The notes under the pieces are model-generated. The model made no database searches. It was not told the DNA's origin and saw nothing but the letters and a program-made list of their open reading frames with translations. From Phycisphaerae bacterium (GTDB lineage Bacteria > Planctomycetota > Phycisphaerae > Phycisphaerales > UBA1924), in assembly GCA_022180725.1 (NCBI GenBank), contig BQMO01000006.1, forward strand, positions 60,092 through 124,091: DNA of 64,000 nt, written 5' to 3'. The translations under genes and the position numbers were made by a program. Below, piece by piece: positions 34,022 to 43,233 of this stretch. Position 1 is the stretch's first letter. Every line of letters begins with the position of its first letter.

Positions 34022-36238
34022 ATGACGAGCGTTCCCATGTCATCCCATGCCGTCGTTCCGGCCGCCCGACCTGTCGCCGCGCAGTCGGCGCCAAGCCCCG
34101 CGCTGGGGGGCGGGACCATCGATCCCATCCGGCTGGTGAACAAGTACAAGTGGCTGCTGGGGATCGTGGCGGGGGTGGGGGCGGTGGTGGGCGTGATCAG
34201 CCACGTCGTGCTGACGAAGGTGTACCCGATGTGGACGTCGGCGGCGATCTTCAACGTGCTGCCGGCGACGCGGGACGTGGCGGACCCGGTGGGGACGCCC
34301 AGCCAGGAGGAAATGAGCCGGTTCATGATGACGGAGGTGCGGATTCTGACTTCGGCGCAGGTGCTGCTGAAGGTGGTGGAGGACCCCGCGCTGCCGATCA
34401 ACGCGCCGACGTGGGCGAAGCAGTACATGTCGACGGGGAAGGACGGGCAGCCGTTCTTCGATTCGGCCAAGGCCCTGAAGGATCTGCGGGACGACGTGCG
34501 GAGCCGGGTGCTGCCCGGGACGAACCTGATCGAGTTGTCGTACGCGTGGCACGACAAGAACGATGCGAAGGCGATCGTGCAGCAGGTGCGCGAAAAGTAT
34601 ATGGCGCTGCTGGCGACGCGCGGGCGCGAGGGGCTGGACCAGAACATCGCGGCGCTCAAGAGCACGCTGCGGTCGCTGGACGACGAGGCGGCGGGGTTGT
34701 CGCTGCAGAAGGACACGCTGATCTCGCAGGGGCAGGTGGACTCGATCGACAACCGCGTGGAGGCGAGCCGGAATGAACTGTCGCTGGTCAAGCAGCAGTT
34801 GATCGAGGTGCAGCGGGCGCTGGACGCGATGCGGACGAAGTTGGCGCAGTTGCAGGCCGAGTGGGACAACCCCGGGGGCATCGTCTACTCCGATGAGCTC
34901 CGCGATTCGGTGGACAAGCACCCGCAGATTCTCGAGTTGAAGACGATGATCCAGCGGCTGGAGACGGACCTGCGCTCGCTGCCGGAGAACGGCATCGACC
35001 GGTCCCACCGGCAGTACCGCCAGGTGGAATCGCACCTGTCGGCCACGCGGCAGAAACTCGACGAACAGCGGGACGTGCAGTTGAAGGAAGCGTTCGCCGC
35101 GGAACTCGACATGACGCGCAAGAGTGTGGCGAGTTTCGAGGCGCAGCAGAAGTCGCTGGTGGAGAAGGACACGGCGACGATGAAGCGACTTCAGGACCTG
35201 GCCCGCACGCAATCGAGGATCAAGGACGTGGAGACGCGGCTGGCGGGCATCGGGCAGAGCCGCACCCGCGTCGCCGATGACCTGGCGACGCTGACCTCAC
35301 GTTCGATGTCGGCGTCGGCGAACCGGGTGATCGAACTGGAGCGTGAGCGGGCCGCCAACGAGTTGTCGTTCCCGCAGCTCAAGATCATGCTGCCCGCGGG
35401 CGTGGCGCTCTTCGTGTTCCTGACGGCGGGGGTGGTGCTGCTGATGGAGATCGTGGACCAGCGCGTGAAGAGCCCGTCGGATATCACGCTGATCCCGCGG
35501 GCACGGCTCGTGGGCTGGGTGCCCGATGCGGCGGAAGACCCCGCCGGGCAGGGCGCCGTCGAAACGGCCTTCCGGGACCGCCCGCGCGGGGTGGTGGCGG
35601 AGAGTTACCGCCAGTTGCGCGCGGCGATCTCGAAGCGGCTGCAGCAGGCGGATCACCGCACGATCCTTGTCGCATCGGGCATGCCCGCCTCGGGGGCCAC
35701 GAGCGTGGCGTCGAACCTGGCGCTGGCGTTCGCGGCGGCGGACAAGAAGGTGCTGCTGATCGACGCGAACTTCCGCCGGCCCGGGGTGCACCGGGTGTTC
35801 GCGCTCCCCGAGACGCCGGGGCTGGCCGACGTGCTGGGCGGGCAGCGGGAGTTGGCCCAGGCCGTGCAGGCGACGACGACGCCGAACCTCGACATTCTTC
35901 CGGCGGGGTCGAAGGACCAGCGCGTGTTCGAGCGGCTATCGACGGAGGCGATGGGCGAGATGCTCGCCAAGGTGCGGTCGATGTACGACCTGGTGCTGAT
36001 CGACGTGGCCCCCGCCGTGGTCGGCGGCGACGCGGTGGCGATCGCGCACCGGTGCGACGCGTCGGTGCTGGTGGTCCGGGCGATGGCGGACAAGCGCGGC
36101 ATGGTGGCCCGCATCAAGAACGAACTGGGGGAGACGCGGAGCGAGTTCCTCGGGGCGATCGTGAACGGGGTGAAGGCCTCGACGGGAGGATATCTCAAGA
36201 GCAACATCAAGACGGCCCACGAGTATCAGGCGTCCTGA
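34022..36238 (+). CDS. Wzc-like chain-length/BY-kinase-type protein, P-loop lysine absent
   Basis: 738 residues. A Wzz domain with first transmembrane segment (residues ~42-62, WLLGIVAGVGAVVGVISHVVL) is followed by a long coiled-coil region (~200-440) and a second transmembrane segment (~461-480). The cytoplasmic part has the BY-kinase layout: LVASGMPASGATSVASNLA where PGxGKS is expected, Walker A' VLLIDANFRRPG and Walker B DLVLIDVAP. The P-loop lysine is replaced by Ala and there is no Tyr-rich tail, so kinase activity looks lost. It probably still helps set polysaccharide chain length together with the Wza-like lipoprotein. Confidence 0.86.
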   Translation: MTSVPMSSHAVVPAARPVAAQSAPSPALGGGTIDPIRLVNKYKWLLGIVAGVGAVVGVISHVVLTKVYPMWTSAAIFNVLPATRDVADPVGTPSQEEMSRFMMTEVRILTSAQVLLKVVEDPALPINAPTWAKQYMSTGKDGQPFFDSAKALKDLRDDVRSRVLPGTNLIELSYAWHDKNDAKAIVQQVREKYMALLATRGREGLDQNIAALKSTLRSLDDEAAGLSLQKDTLISQGQVDSIDNRVEASRNELSLVKQQLIEVQRALDAMRTKLAQLQAEWDNPGGIVYSDELRDSVDKHPQILELKTMIQRLETDLRSLPENGIDRSHRQYRQVESHLSATRQKLDEQRDVQLKEAFAAELDMTRKSVASFEAQQKSLVEKDTATMKRLQDLARTQSRIKDVETRLAGIGQSRTRVADDLATLTSRSMSASANRVIELERERAANELSFPQLKIMLPAGVALFVFLTAGVVLLMEIVDQRVKSPSDITLIPRARLVGWVPDAAEDPAGQGAVETAFRDRPRGVVAESYRQLRAAISKRLQQADHRTILVASGMPASGATSVASNLALAFAAADKKVLLIDANFRRPGVHRVFALPETPGLADVLGGQRELAQAVQATTTPNLDILPAGSKDQRVFERLSTEAMGEMLAKVRSMYDLVLIDVAPAVVGGDAVAIAHRCDASVLVVRAMADKRGMVARIKNELGETRSEFLGAIVNGVKASTGGYLKSNIKTAHEYQAS

Positions 36239-36253
36239 GCGAGACCGCAAGCC

Positions 36254-37279
36254 GTGCCCGAGTCGCGATCCACCAACGCCGCGGTTCCGATCGCGCCCCG
36301 TCGCGTCCTGATCAGCGGCGGGGCGGGGTTCATCGGCTCGCACCTGGCGGACCTGCTGCTGGCGCGGGGCGACGCCGTCACCGTGGTCGACGACCTCTCG
36401 ACGGGGCGGCGGGGCAACCTGCCCGAGGCGCACCCGCGGCTGCGGTTCGTCGAGGCCGACTTGAAGCACGCGCTCGACGCCTTCGGCAAGGGCGAGACGT
36501 TCGATGAAATCTACCACCTGGCGGCGGCGGTGGGGGTGGCGCTGGTGATCGCCGATCCGATCCGTTCGATCGACACCAACATCGAGCAGACCTCGGCGTT
36601 GCTGCGCTTCGCGGCGCAGCGCGGCCCCGGCGGGAAGCCCGCGCCCACGCTCATCGCCTCGTCCTCGGAGGTGTACGGGAAGGCGAGCAAAAGCCCGTTC
36701 CACGAGGACGACGACACGGTGTACGGCCCGACGACGGTGCCGCGGTGGTCGTACGCGTGCTCGAAGGCGGTCGATGAGTTTCTGGCGCTGGCGTATCACC
36801 AACAGCACGCGTTGCCGGTGGTGGTGGCGCGGTTCTTCAACACCGTGGGCCCGCGGCAGGTGGGCGATTACGGCATGGTGCTGCCGCGGTTTGTCGGCGC
36901 GGCGCAGCACGGGGAGGACTTGCTGGTGCACGGGGACGGGACGCAGTCGAGGTGCTTCTGCGACGTGCGCGACGTGGCCGGGGCCTTGCCGGGCATGCTG
37001 GCGGCCCCGGGGTGCCATGGGCGAGTGTTCAACCTGGGGTCGGATCGTCCGATCACGATCCGGGCGTTGGCGGACCTGGTGGTGACGACGCTGGGATCGC
37101 GCTCGGGCGTGAGGCTGGTCCCGTACAGTGAGGCGTATCGAGGGAACTTCGAGGACCTGAAGCAGCGGCGGCCGGACCTGACGCGGGTGCGCGAGGCCGT
37201 GGGCTTCCAGCCGAAAATCCCGCTGGAGCAGACGATCCGCGACCTGGCGGCGTGGAACCGGGAGAGGCACGGGGGATGA
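36254..37279 (+). CDS. NAD-dependent nucleotide-sugar epimerase/dehydratase
   Basis: 341-residue extended short-chain dehydrogenase. The NAD-binding motif GGAGFIGSH is at residues 22-30 and the catalytic YxxxK is YACSK (Y167, K171). The blocks FFNTVGPRQVGDYGMVLPRFV and FNLGSDRPITIRALADLVV are typical of UDP-sugar 4-epimerases and UDP-glucuronate decarboxylases; the exact reaction is not clear from these alone. It would supply an activated sugar to the polysaccharide pathway. It starts with GTG 15 bp after the Wzc-like gene, and its stop overlaps the transferase start by 4 nt (ATGA, 37276-37279). Confidence 0.84.
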   Translation: MPESRSTNAAVPIAPRRVLISGGAGFIGSHLADLLLARGDAVTVVDDLSTGRRGNLPEAHPRLRFVEADLKHALDAFGKGETFDEIYHLAAAVGVALVIADPIRSIDTNIEQTSALLRFAAQRGPGGKPAPTLIASSSEVYGKASKSPFHEDDDTVYGPTTVPRWSYACSKAVDEFLALAYHQQHALPVVVARFFNTVGPRQVGDYGMVLPRFVGAAQHGEDLLVHGDGTQSRCFCDVRDVAGALPGMLAAPGCHGRVFNLGSDRPITIRALADLVVTTLGSRSGVRLVPYSEAYRGNFEDLKQRRPDLTRVREAVGFQPKIPLEQTIRDLAAWNRERHGG

Positions 37280-38667
37280 TGCAGGCGGCGTATGTCAAGG
37301 CGATGCTGGCCCAGGCCGAGACGGTCGAAGCGGTGACGCGCCTGTCGATCTTCGAGGGGTACGTGGGGGTGCTGGTGGTGGCGTTCCTCGGGGCGCTGCT
37401 GGCGACGCCGCTGATGCGGCGGGTGGCGCTGGCGAACGGGATCATCGACAAGCCGGACCAGGCGCGGAAGATCCACACGATGCCCATCGCGTACCTCGGG
37501 GGCGTGGCGGTGTTCGTGGGGCTGATGGCGGGGATCCTGTACAGTTTCGTGGGCGTGAAGGTGACGGACCTGATCGACTGGCACACGACCAGGAACGTGC
37601 GGATCATCGACTTTGCCTCGCCCCCCGTGCCGTACTCGATCCTGCTGGGCATGACGGTGATCCTGCTGGTGGGGGTGATCGACGACGTGACGGGGATCAG
37701 CCCGCGCGTGAAGATCGGCGGGCAACTCTTCGCGGCGGCGGCGCTGGCGATGGACAAGGTGGGCGTGCAGTTGGCCGCGGGGCTGATGCTGCCGGTGGCC
37801 AAGACGCTGGGCATCCCCACGGAGACGATCGGGGACACCACGACGATCCTGTTGAAGATTCCGTTGCCCGTGGCGGTGATGGGGCTGGATCACGTGTCGT
37901 TCGACGTGATCTACTGGACGGGGACGGCGATCATCGCGGTGGCGGTGATCGGGCTGTGCAACGCGTCGAACCTGATCGACGGGCTGGACGGGCTGCTGAG
38001 CGGGACCACCGCGATCGCGGCGGCCGGGCTGCTCGTGGTGTCGCTGGGGCTGGCGTTGACGGACGACGGCCCGCGTGACCATCAGCGGATCGTGCTGTGC
38101 CTGGCGCTGCTGGGCGCGTGCCTGGGGTTCCTGCCGCACAACTTCAACCCCGCGACGATCTTCCTGGGCGACGCGGGGAGCCTGCTGCTGGGGTTCGTGA
38201 CGTGCGTGGTGATCCTCATGCTGGGCGACACGGGCAAGACGAGCCTGGTGGCCGCGGGGGTCATCATCTACGCCCTGCCGATCATCGACACGACGCTGGC
38301 GATCGTGAGGCGGAAGATGGAGGGCAAGCCGATCTCGGCGCCCGACGACCAGCACCTGCACCACCTGCTGAAGCGGGCGCTGGGGGTGAAGGGGGCGGTG
38401 TTCGCGCTGTACGGCATCGCGGCGACGTTCGCGGCGATCGGGGCGAGCGTGGCGCTGATCCGGGCGCGGAGCGTGATGCTGCTGGCGCTGATCATCGCGG
38501 CGTACGTGGGGGTGACGGCGATCAAGATCGCGCGAAGGCGTGCGATGGACGCGCAGTCCGCCGCCATCGCCGCGGGGCTCTCGACGGGCAAGGCCAACGG
38601 CAAGCCAGGCCCGGCGCCGCGGGCGAGCACGACCCCCGAGGGCGGGCCATCGGCCGTCAAGACCTGA
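37276..38667 (+). CDS. WecA/MraY-like polyprenyl-phosphate sugar-1-phosphate transferase
   Basis: 463-residue polytopic membrane enzyme that starts glycan assembly by moving a sugar phosphate from a UDP-sugar to undecaprenyl phosphate. Family signatures are visible: VGVIDDVTGISP, NASNLIDGLDGLLSG, FLGDAGSLLLGF and the C-terminal basic motif DDQHLHHLLKRALG. About eleven transmembrane helices are suggested. The start overlaps the epimerase stop (ATGA). A ~60-residue loop (about 76-105, GVKVTDLIDWHTTRNVRIIDF) and a C-terminal Ala/Gly/Pro-rich tail (~430-463) are extra relative to short members. It is the last gene of the polysaccharide block; ParA begins 28 bp downstream. Confidence 0.87.
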   Translation: MMQAAYVKAMLAQAETVEAVTRLSIFEGYVGVLVVAFLGALLATPLMRRVALANGIIDKPDQARKIHTMPIAYLGGVAVFVGLMAGILYSFVGVKVTDLIDWHTTRNVRIIDFASPPVPYSILLGMTVILLVGVIDDVTGISPRVKIGGQLFAAAALAMDKVGVQLAAGLMLPVAKTLGIPTETIGDTTTILLKIPLPVAVMGLDHVSFDVIYWTGTAIIAVAVIGLCNASNLIDGLDGLLSGTTAIAAAGLLVVSLGLALTDDGPRDHQRIVLCLALLGACLGFLPHNFNPATIFLGDAGSLLLGFVTCVVILMLGDTGKTSLVAAGVIIYALPIIDTTLAIVRRKMEGKPISAPDDQHLHHLLKRALGVKGAVFALYGIAATFAAIGASVALIRARSVMLLALIIAAYVGVTAIKIARRRAMDAQSAAIAAGLSTGKANGKPGPAPRASTTPEGGPSAVKT

Positions 38668-38683
38668 GGGACGGGGCATCCCG

Positions 38684-38689
38684 TATACT
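38684..38689 (+). promoter_or_regulatory. TATACT -10-like hexamer, leaderless parA
   Basis: TATACT lies only 6 nt before the parA ATG (38696), so transcription would start at or beside the start codon. No ribosome site precedes that ATG and no -35 hexamer is evident. Confidence 0.5.
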
Positions 38690-38695
38690 GGCCCC

Positions 38696-39595
38696 ATGCC
38701 GGACGGAGCCAGGCCAGTGCGGGTCATCGCGCTCATGAACCAGAAGGGCGGGGTGGGGAAGACGACCACGACGGTCAACCTCGCGGCGGCTTTCGCCCGC
38801 GCCGGGAAGGACACGCTGGTGGTCGACCTCGATCCGCAGGCGCACGCCACGCTGCACCTGGGCGTCGACCCCGGCACGCTCGAACACTCGGCGTACGACC
38901 TGTTCACGGGCGACGTGCCCGACCCGGCGTCGCTGGTGCGCGAGATCGGCCCGAAGTTGAGCCTGCTTCCCGCGACGACCGATCTGGCGGGGGTGGAGAG
39001 CGAACTGGCGGCGTCGCCCGATCGGCAGCGTCTGCTCGAGCGGGCGCTCGATCGGCTTGGCGGGCGGTACGAGTTCGTGCTGATCGACTGCCCCCCGTCG
39101 CTGGGGTTGCTGACGGTCAACGCCCTGGCGGCGGCGCGGGAAGTGATCATCCCGATGCAGGCGCACTTCCTGGCGCTGCAAGGCGTGGGCAAACTCCTGG
39201 AGACGGTGCAGATCGTGAGCCGGGGCGTGAACCCCCGCCTGCGCGTGACGGGGGTGGTGCTGTGCATGCACGACCCGAGTTCAACGCACACGCGCGAGGT
39301 GGTGAGCGATCTGGAGGCGTTCTTCGACGCGGGGCGCGAGCAGGAGACGCCGTGGCGGTTTGCGCGGGTGCTGCGGCCGGCGATCCGGCGGAACATCAAA
39401 CTGGCGGAGTGTCCGAGTTTCGGGAAGACGATCTTTGATTACGCCCCCGACGCGCCCGGGGCGCAGGACTACGCCGCCTTGGCCGAACCGCTCGTGAAAG
39501 AGTGGAACCTGCTGATGGCGCGGCTGGCGTCGCCGCCCGCGCCGACGGTGACGATCGCGTCGCCGGCGCCCGCGCCGACGGGAGCCGCCGGGTGA
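38696..39595 (+). CDS. parA: ParA/Soj-family ATPase
   Basis: 299-residue deviant Walker ATPase. The motif NQKGGVGKTT holds the signature lysine K17 and the P-loop lysine K22; Walker A' VVDLDPQAHAT and Walker B VLIDCPPSLGLLT follow. ParA proteins use ATP-dependent DNA binding to segregate chromosomes or position cargo. No parB gene is adjacent, so either it acts with a distant ParB or it is an orphan. The C-terminal ~30 residues are Ala/Pro-rich and unrelated to the core. Predicted to be leaderless, with TATACT 6 nt before the ATG. Its stop overlaps the VanZ-like start by 4 nt (GTGA). Confidence 0.88.
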   Translation: MPDGARPVRVIALMNQKGGVGKTTTTVNLAAAFARAGKDTLVVDLDPQAHATLHLGVDPGTLEHSAYDLFTGDVPDPASLVREIGPKLSLLPATTDLAGVESELAASPDRQRLLERALDRLGGRYEFVLIDCPPSLGLLTVNALAAAREVIIPMQAHFLALQGVGKLLETVQIVSRGVNPRLRVTGVVLCMHDPSSTHTREVVSDLEAFFDAGREQETPWRFARVLRPAIRRNIKLAECPSFGKTIFDYAPDAPGAQDYAALAEPLVKEWNLLMARLASPPAPTVTIASPAPAPTGAAG

Positions 39596-39966
39596 GCCGG
39601 GGCCGGGCGGGATGGCGATGGGCCTTTGCGATCTATGCCCTCATTCTGTTCACGGCGACGCACTGGCCGAGGCTGCGGATCGAAGGCCCGATGCCCCGGC
39701 CCGACCTGTGGCTGCACGTGGGGGCGTTCGGCGCGTGGGCGGCGCTGTGCGGGGCGTGCGCGTGGTGGGGGGCGTGGTCGGCGTGGCGGAACCTGGCCGT
39801 GACGTGGCTAGTCGGCGTGCTCTACGCCGCGCTGGACGAGGGGTTGCAGTTAATCCCCGCGCTGGGGCGGTTCGCGGCGTGGGACGACTACGCGGCGAAC
39901 GTCGTGGGCGTGACGCTCGGGGTCGTCGCGATCGCGATCGCGGGGCGAATGTCGCGCCGGGCGTGA
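39592..39966 (+). CDS. VanZ-like small membrane protein
   Basis: 124 residues with four probable transmembrane helices (starting near RWAFAIYALILFTATHWP, LHVGAFGAWAALCGACAW, LAVTWLVGVLYAALDEGLQ and DDYAANVVGVTLGVVAIAI). The ALDEGLQLIPALGRFAAWDDYAAN block, with an acidic residue before the third helix and the D-xxAN motif, is the VanZ-family signature; the namesake gives low teicoplanin resistance, but most members have no known role. GTG start overlaps the ParA stop, so translation is coupled. Confidence 0.75.
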   Translation: MSRGRAGWRWAFAIYALILFTATHWPRLRIEGPMPRPDLWLHVGAFGAWAALCGACAWWGAWSAWRNLAVTWLVGVLYAALDEGLQLIPALGRFAAWDDYAANVVGVTLGVVAIAIAGRMSRRA

Positions 39967-39977
39967 GGGGGCGGCGC

Positions 39978-39983
39978 TAGACT
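39978..39983 (+). promoter_or_regulatory. TAGACT -10-like hexamer, leaderless antiporter gene
   Basis: TAGACT ends 7 nt before the ATG at 39991 and there is no ribosome site between, consistent with a leaderless transcript. Confidence 0.5.
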
Positions 39984-39990
39984 CCGCACC

Positions 39991-41472
39991 ATGCACGGGG
40001 ACGACACGATCCACACGCACTTTTTCTGGCACGGCCCGCGCATGTGGGCCATTAGCGCGGCGGCGGGCATCGCCGCCGGGTTCGGGCTGACGTATCTCCT
40101 TCCTCCGGCGTACGCCGACGCGGGGGCCGTGGCGCCGTCGATCCCGCTGCCGCTGGTGGCGCCCTTCGCGGTGCTCTTGCTGAGCATCGCGATCGGCCCG
40201 TTGGTGCGGCCACGGGCGTGGCACCGGCACTTTCCCGACGTGGCGTTCTTCCTGGGCGCGATCGTGGCGACGTATTACCTGGCGGGGTATTCGAGGCCGG
40301 GGTTCGAGGGGACGAAGTCGTACGGGGCGACGATGGCCCTGCACGCGGGGATGGAGTACTACGCGTTCATCGCGCTGGTAGGCGGGCTGTTCGTGGTATC
40401 GGGGGGCGTGCTGATCGACCTGAAGGGACGGGCCGGGCCGATCTTCAACTGCGTGCTGCTGGGCATCGGCGCGGTGCTGGCGAACGTCGTGGGGACGACG
40501 GGCGCGTCGATGCTGCTGATCCGGCCGTTCATGCGGGCCAACGAGGGGCGGCTGACCCCGCTGCACGTGGTGTTCTTCATTTTCATCGTGAGCAACTGCG
40601 GGGGGTGCCTGACGCCCATCGGCGATCCGCCGCTGTACCTGGGGTACATCAAGGGCGTGCCCTTCGAGTGGACGCTGCTGCACCTGTGGGGAGACTGGCT
40701 GTTCACCAACGGCCTATTGCTGGTGTTGTTCTTCGTGGTGGACACGGTGATGGAGAAGCGGGTAGCGGATCGGCGTCGCGAGGCGGGGCAGCCCGCGCTG
40801 GCCCCGGCGGTGGCGTTGCCCCGCGTGTCGATCCGCGGGAAGGTGGGGCTGATCTGCCTGGGGCTGATGATCGGCGGGGTGTTCGTCGATCCGCTGCTGC
40901 ACCACGTGGCGCCGCACCTGCCGCACCTGCCATACGGCGCGACGTTCCAGATCATGGTGGCGGTGGTGTCGTACCTGCTGGCGCCGCGCGACATTCTGGC
41001 GCGTAACGACTTCTCGTTCTTCCCGGTAAAGGAAGTGGGGCTGCTCTTCCTGGGCATCTTCCTGACGATGATGCCGGCGCTGGGGTACCTGGCGGCCAAC
41101 GGGCACAAACTCGGGTTGGACACGCCCACGGCGTTCTACTACGGCACCGGGGCGCTCTCGGCGGTGCTGGACAACGCGCCGACGTACCTGAACTTCCTCC
41201 AGGTGGCGGTGCCCACGGACCTGAATAAGTCGACGATCGCGGCGTTCCTGGCCGACCCCTCGGGGAAGGGCATCCGGGAGTTGATGGCGATCTCGACGGG
41301 GGCGGTGTTCTTCGGGGCGATGTCGTACATCGGGAACGGGCCGAACTTCATGGTGCGGACGATCGCGGAGACGGCGGGGGTGCGGATGCCGTCGTTCTTC
41401 GTGTACACGTTCTGGGCGTGCCTGCTGCTGCTGCCCATCCTCGTCGCCCAGTGGTACCTCTTTATCCGATAA
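39991..41472 (+). CDS. NhaD-like sodium:proton antiporter
   Basis: 493-residue polytopic membrane protein with about twelve transmembrane helices. NCGGCLTPIGDPPLYLGY, TTGASMLLIRPFMRAN and SAVLDNAPTYLNF are characteristic of the NhaD branch of the ion-transporter superfamily, which swaps Na+ or Li+ for protons. Related arsenite/citrate-type transporters share the fold, but the D-N-A-P motif favours NhaD. The first ~45 residues include a His-rich N-terminus (MHGDDTIHTHFFWHG). It stands alone between the VanZ-like gene (24 bp upstream) and MurJ (16 bp downstream). Confidence 0.82.
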   Translation: MHGDDTIHTHFFWHGPRMWAISAAAGIAAGFGLTYLLPPAYADAGAVAPSIPLPLVAPFAVLLLSIAIGPLVRPRAWHRHFPDVAFFLGAIVATYYLAGYSRPGFEGTKSYGATMALHAGMEYYAFIALVGGLFVVSGGVLIDLKGRAGPIFNCVLLGIGAVLANVVGTTGASMLLIRPFMRANEGRLTPLHVVFFIFIVSNCGGCLTPIGDPPLYLGYIKGVPFEWTLLHLWGDWLFTNGLLLVLFFVVDTVMEKRVADRRREAGQPALAPAVALPRVSIRGKVGLICLGLMIGGVFVDPLLHHVAPHLPHLPYGATFQIMVAVVSYLLAPRDILARNDFSFFPVKEVGLLFLGIFLTMMPALGYLAANGHKLGLDTPTAFYYGTGALSAVLDNAPTYLNFLQVAVPTDLNKSTIAAFLADPSGKGIRELMAISTGAVFFGAMSYIGNGPNFMVRTIAETAGVRMPSFFVYTFWACLLLLPILVAQWYLFIR

Positions 41473-41488
41473 AGAGGGACCCCGGACG

Positions 41489-43138
41489 ATGCCGACGACG
41501 CCGACACCCAGCCCCGCGCACGACCACGCCGACACGGGGCGTCTGGCGGCGGCGGTGCGGGTGGTGTCGGGGCTGACGCTGGTGTCGCGGTTCGCCGGGC
41601 TGGCGCGGGACATCGTGACGGCCCGGGTCTTCGGGGATGACGCGCTGGGGTCGGCCTTTCGGGCGGCGTACGCCGTGCCCAATCTGTTCCGGCGGCTCTT
41701 TGGCGAGGGGGCCCTTTCCGCGGCGTTCGTGCCGGAGTATGTCATCCTGACGCGCGACGATCCCGACACGGCGGGGCAACTGGCGCGGCTCATGGTCCGG
41801 TTCGTGACGCTCGCCACGGGGGCGCTCACGCTGCTGATCGCGGTGGTGCTCGCGGCGCTGCTCTGGCTGCTCCCGCCCGAGGCCGACCGTGCGCTCTCGT
41901 TCCGGCTGATGCTGCTGATGCTCCCGATGATGCCGGCGGTGTGCCTGACGGCGATTCTCGGGGGGATGTTGCAGGCGCACCAGCGGTTCGGTCCGCCCGC
42001 CGCGGCCCCGATCGTGCTCAACGTGTTCCAGATCGCCGCGGGGGCGTTGTACTTCATCGGGATGGTGACGGATCGGGTGGCGATGGCGTACTGGGTGGGG
42101 GGAGCGGCCTTGGCGGCCAGCGCGGCGCAGGTGGCGTGGAGCCTGTGGGCGTTGCGTGGGCGGGTGCGGTGGGGGAAGGCGGGGGAGGCGGCTCGGGCGC
42201 GATCCAAGGCCGTGCTGGGGCGGTTCGTGCCGGCGATGCTGGGGCTGGGGACGCTGCAACTGAACACGACGCTGGACATGGTGATCGCGATGTGGCCGAT
42301 CTGGGTCGGGCCGACGGTGCTGGGGCGGGCGGTGCCCCTGGACGACAAGTCCAACGCGGTGCTGTCGTACACGCAGACGATCTACCAGTTCCCGCTGGGG
42401 GTGTTCGGGCTGGCGGTGGCGACGGCGGTGTTCCCGCTGCTGTCGCGGACGGCGGATCGGCCGGTGGCGTTCGTGGCCAACCTACGCCGCGGGCTGCGGC
42501 TGAGTTTCTTCATCGGACTGCCCGCCACGCTCGGGCTGATCCTCGTGCGCGACGACCTGGTCGCGGTGATCTTCGGCGGGGGCACGCGGCACGCGTTCAC
42601 GGGCGAAGGGCTGGCCCGCTCGGCGAGCGTGCTGCTGGGCTTCGCGCCCGGCGTGTGGGCGTATTCGCTGAACCACGTGTACACGCGCGCGTTCTACGCC
42701 CGGGGCGACACGCGCACGCCCATGCGCGTGGCGATGGCCATGGTCGGGCTGAACCTGACGCTGAACCTGACGCTGGTGTGGGTGTTGCGCGAGGCGGGGC
42801 TTGCCTGGGCGACGAGCATCTCGGCGACGGTGCAGTGCCTGGTGCTGGGGTGGCTCTGCCGCACCCGGTTGGGGGTTGAGACGTTCGACCCGGAAACGAA
42901 GACCGCCTTCGCTCGGATGACACTCTGCGGGCTGGCGATGGCCTCGCTGGTGTGGACGCTGGGGCGGGCCATGCCCATCGCGGGAACGTGGACAGGACAC
43001 CTGGTCAATCTGACGGCGGCGGTTGTCGTGGGCGGGGGGGTGTTTCTGGTGCTCGCCCGCATGTTCCGCATGCCGGAACTGGGGTGGCTGGTGCGGCGAA
43101 GCCCGGGGGATGACGAAACCCCAACGGCGGGGGAGTAG
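41489..43138 (+). CDS. murJ: Lipid II flippase MurJ
   Basis: 549-residue inner-membrane protein of the MurJ/MviN family with about fourteen transmembrane helices, which flips lipid II across the membrane in peptidoglycan synthesis. Blocks LTLVSRFAGLARDIVTARVFG, FRAAYAVPNLFRRLFGEGALSAAFVPEY, FQIAAGALYFIG and LGFAPGVWAYSLNHVYTRAFYA are conserved family segments. The start has GAGGG ~12 nt upstream. Planctomycetes retain peptidoglycan, so a real MurJ is expected. The next gene starts 95 bp downstream, after another TAGTAT motif near 43141. Confidence 0.88.
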   Translation: MPTTPTPSPAHDHADTGRLAAAVRVVSGLTLVSRFAGLARDIVTARVFGDDALGSAFRAAYAVPNLFRRLFGEGALSAAFVPEYVILTRDDPDTAGQLARLMVRFVTLATGALTLLIAVVLAALLWLLPPEADRALSFRLMLLMLPMMPAVCLTAILGGMLQAHQRFGPPAAAPIVLNVFQIAAGALYFIGMVTDRVAMAYWVGGAALAASAAQVAWSLWALRGRVRWGKAGEAARARSKAVLGRFVPAMLGLGTLQLNTTLDMVIAMWPIWVGPTVLGRAVPLDDKSNAVLSYTQTIYQFPLGVFGLAVATAVFPLLSRTADRPVAFVANLRRGLRLSFFIGLPATLGLILVRDDLVAVIFGGGTRHAFTGEGLARSASVLLGFAPGVWAYSLNHVYTRAFYARGDTRTPMRVAMAMVGLNLTLNLTLVWVLREAGLAWATSISATVQCLVLGWLCRTRLGVETFDPETKTAFARMTLCGLAMASLVWTLGRAMPIAGTWTGHLVNLTAAVVVGGGVFLVLARMFRMPELGWLVRRSPGDDETPTAGE

Positions 43139-43233
43139 GTTAGTATTGACCCATGAAACTCACGCCCGCCGAGGGGATCGGCCGACATGGATGGTTGGCC
43201 CGCGCGGCGGAGCCAAGGATGACGGAGCAGGCC

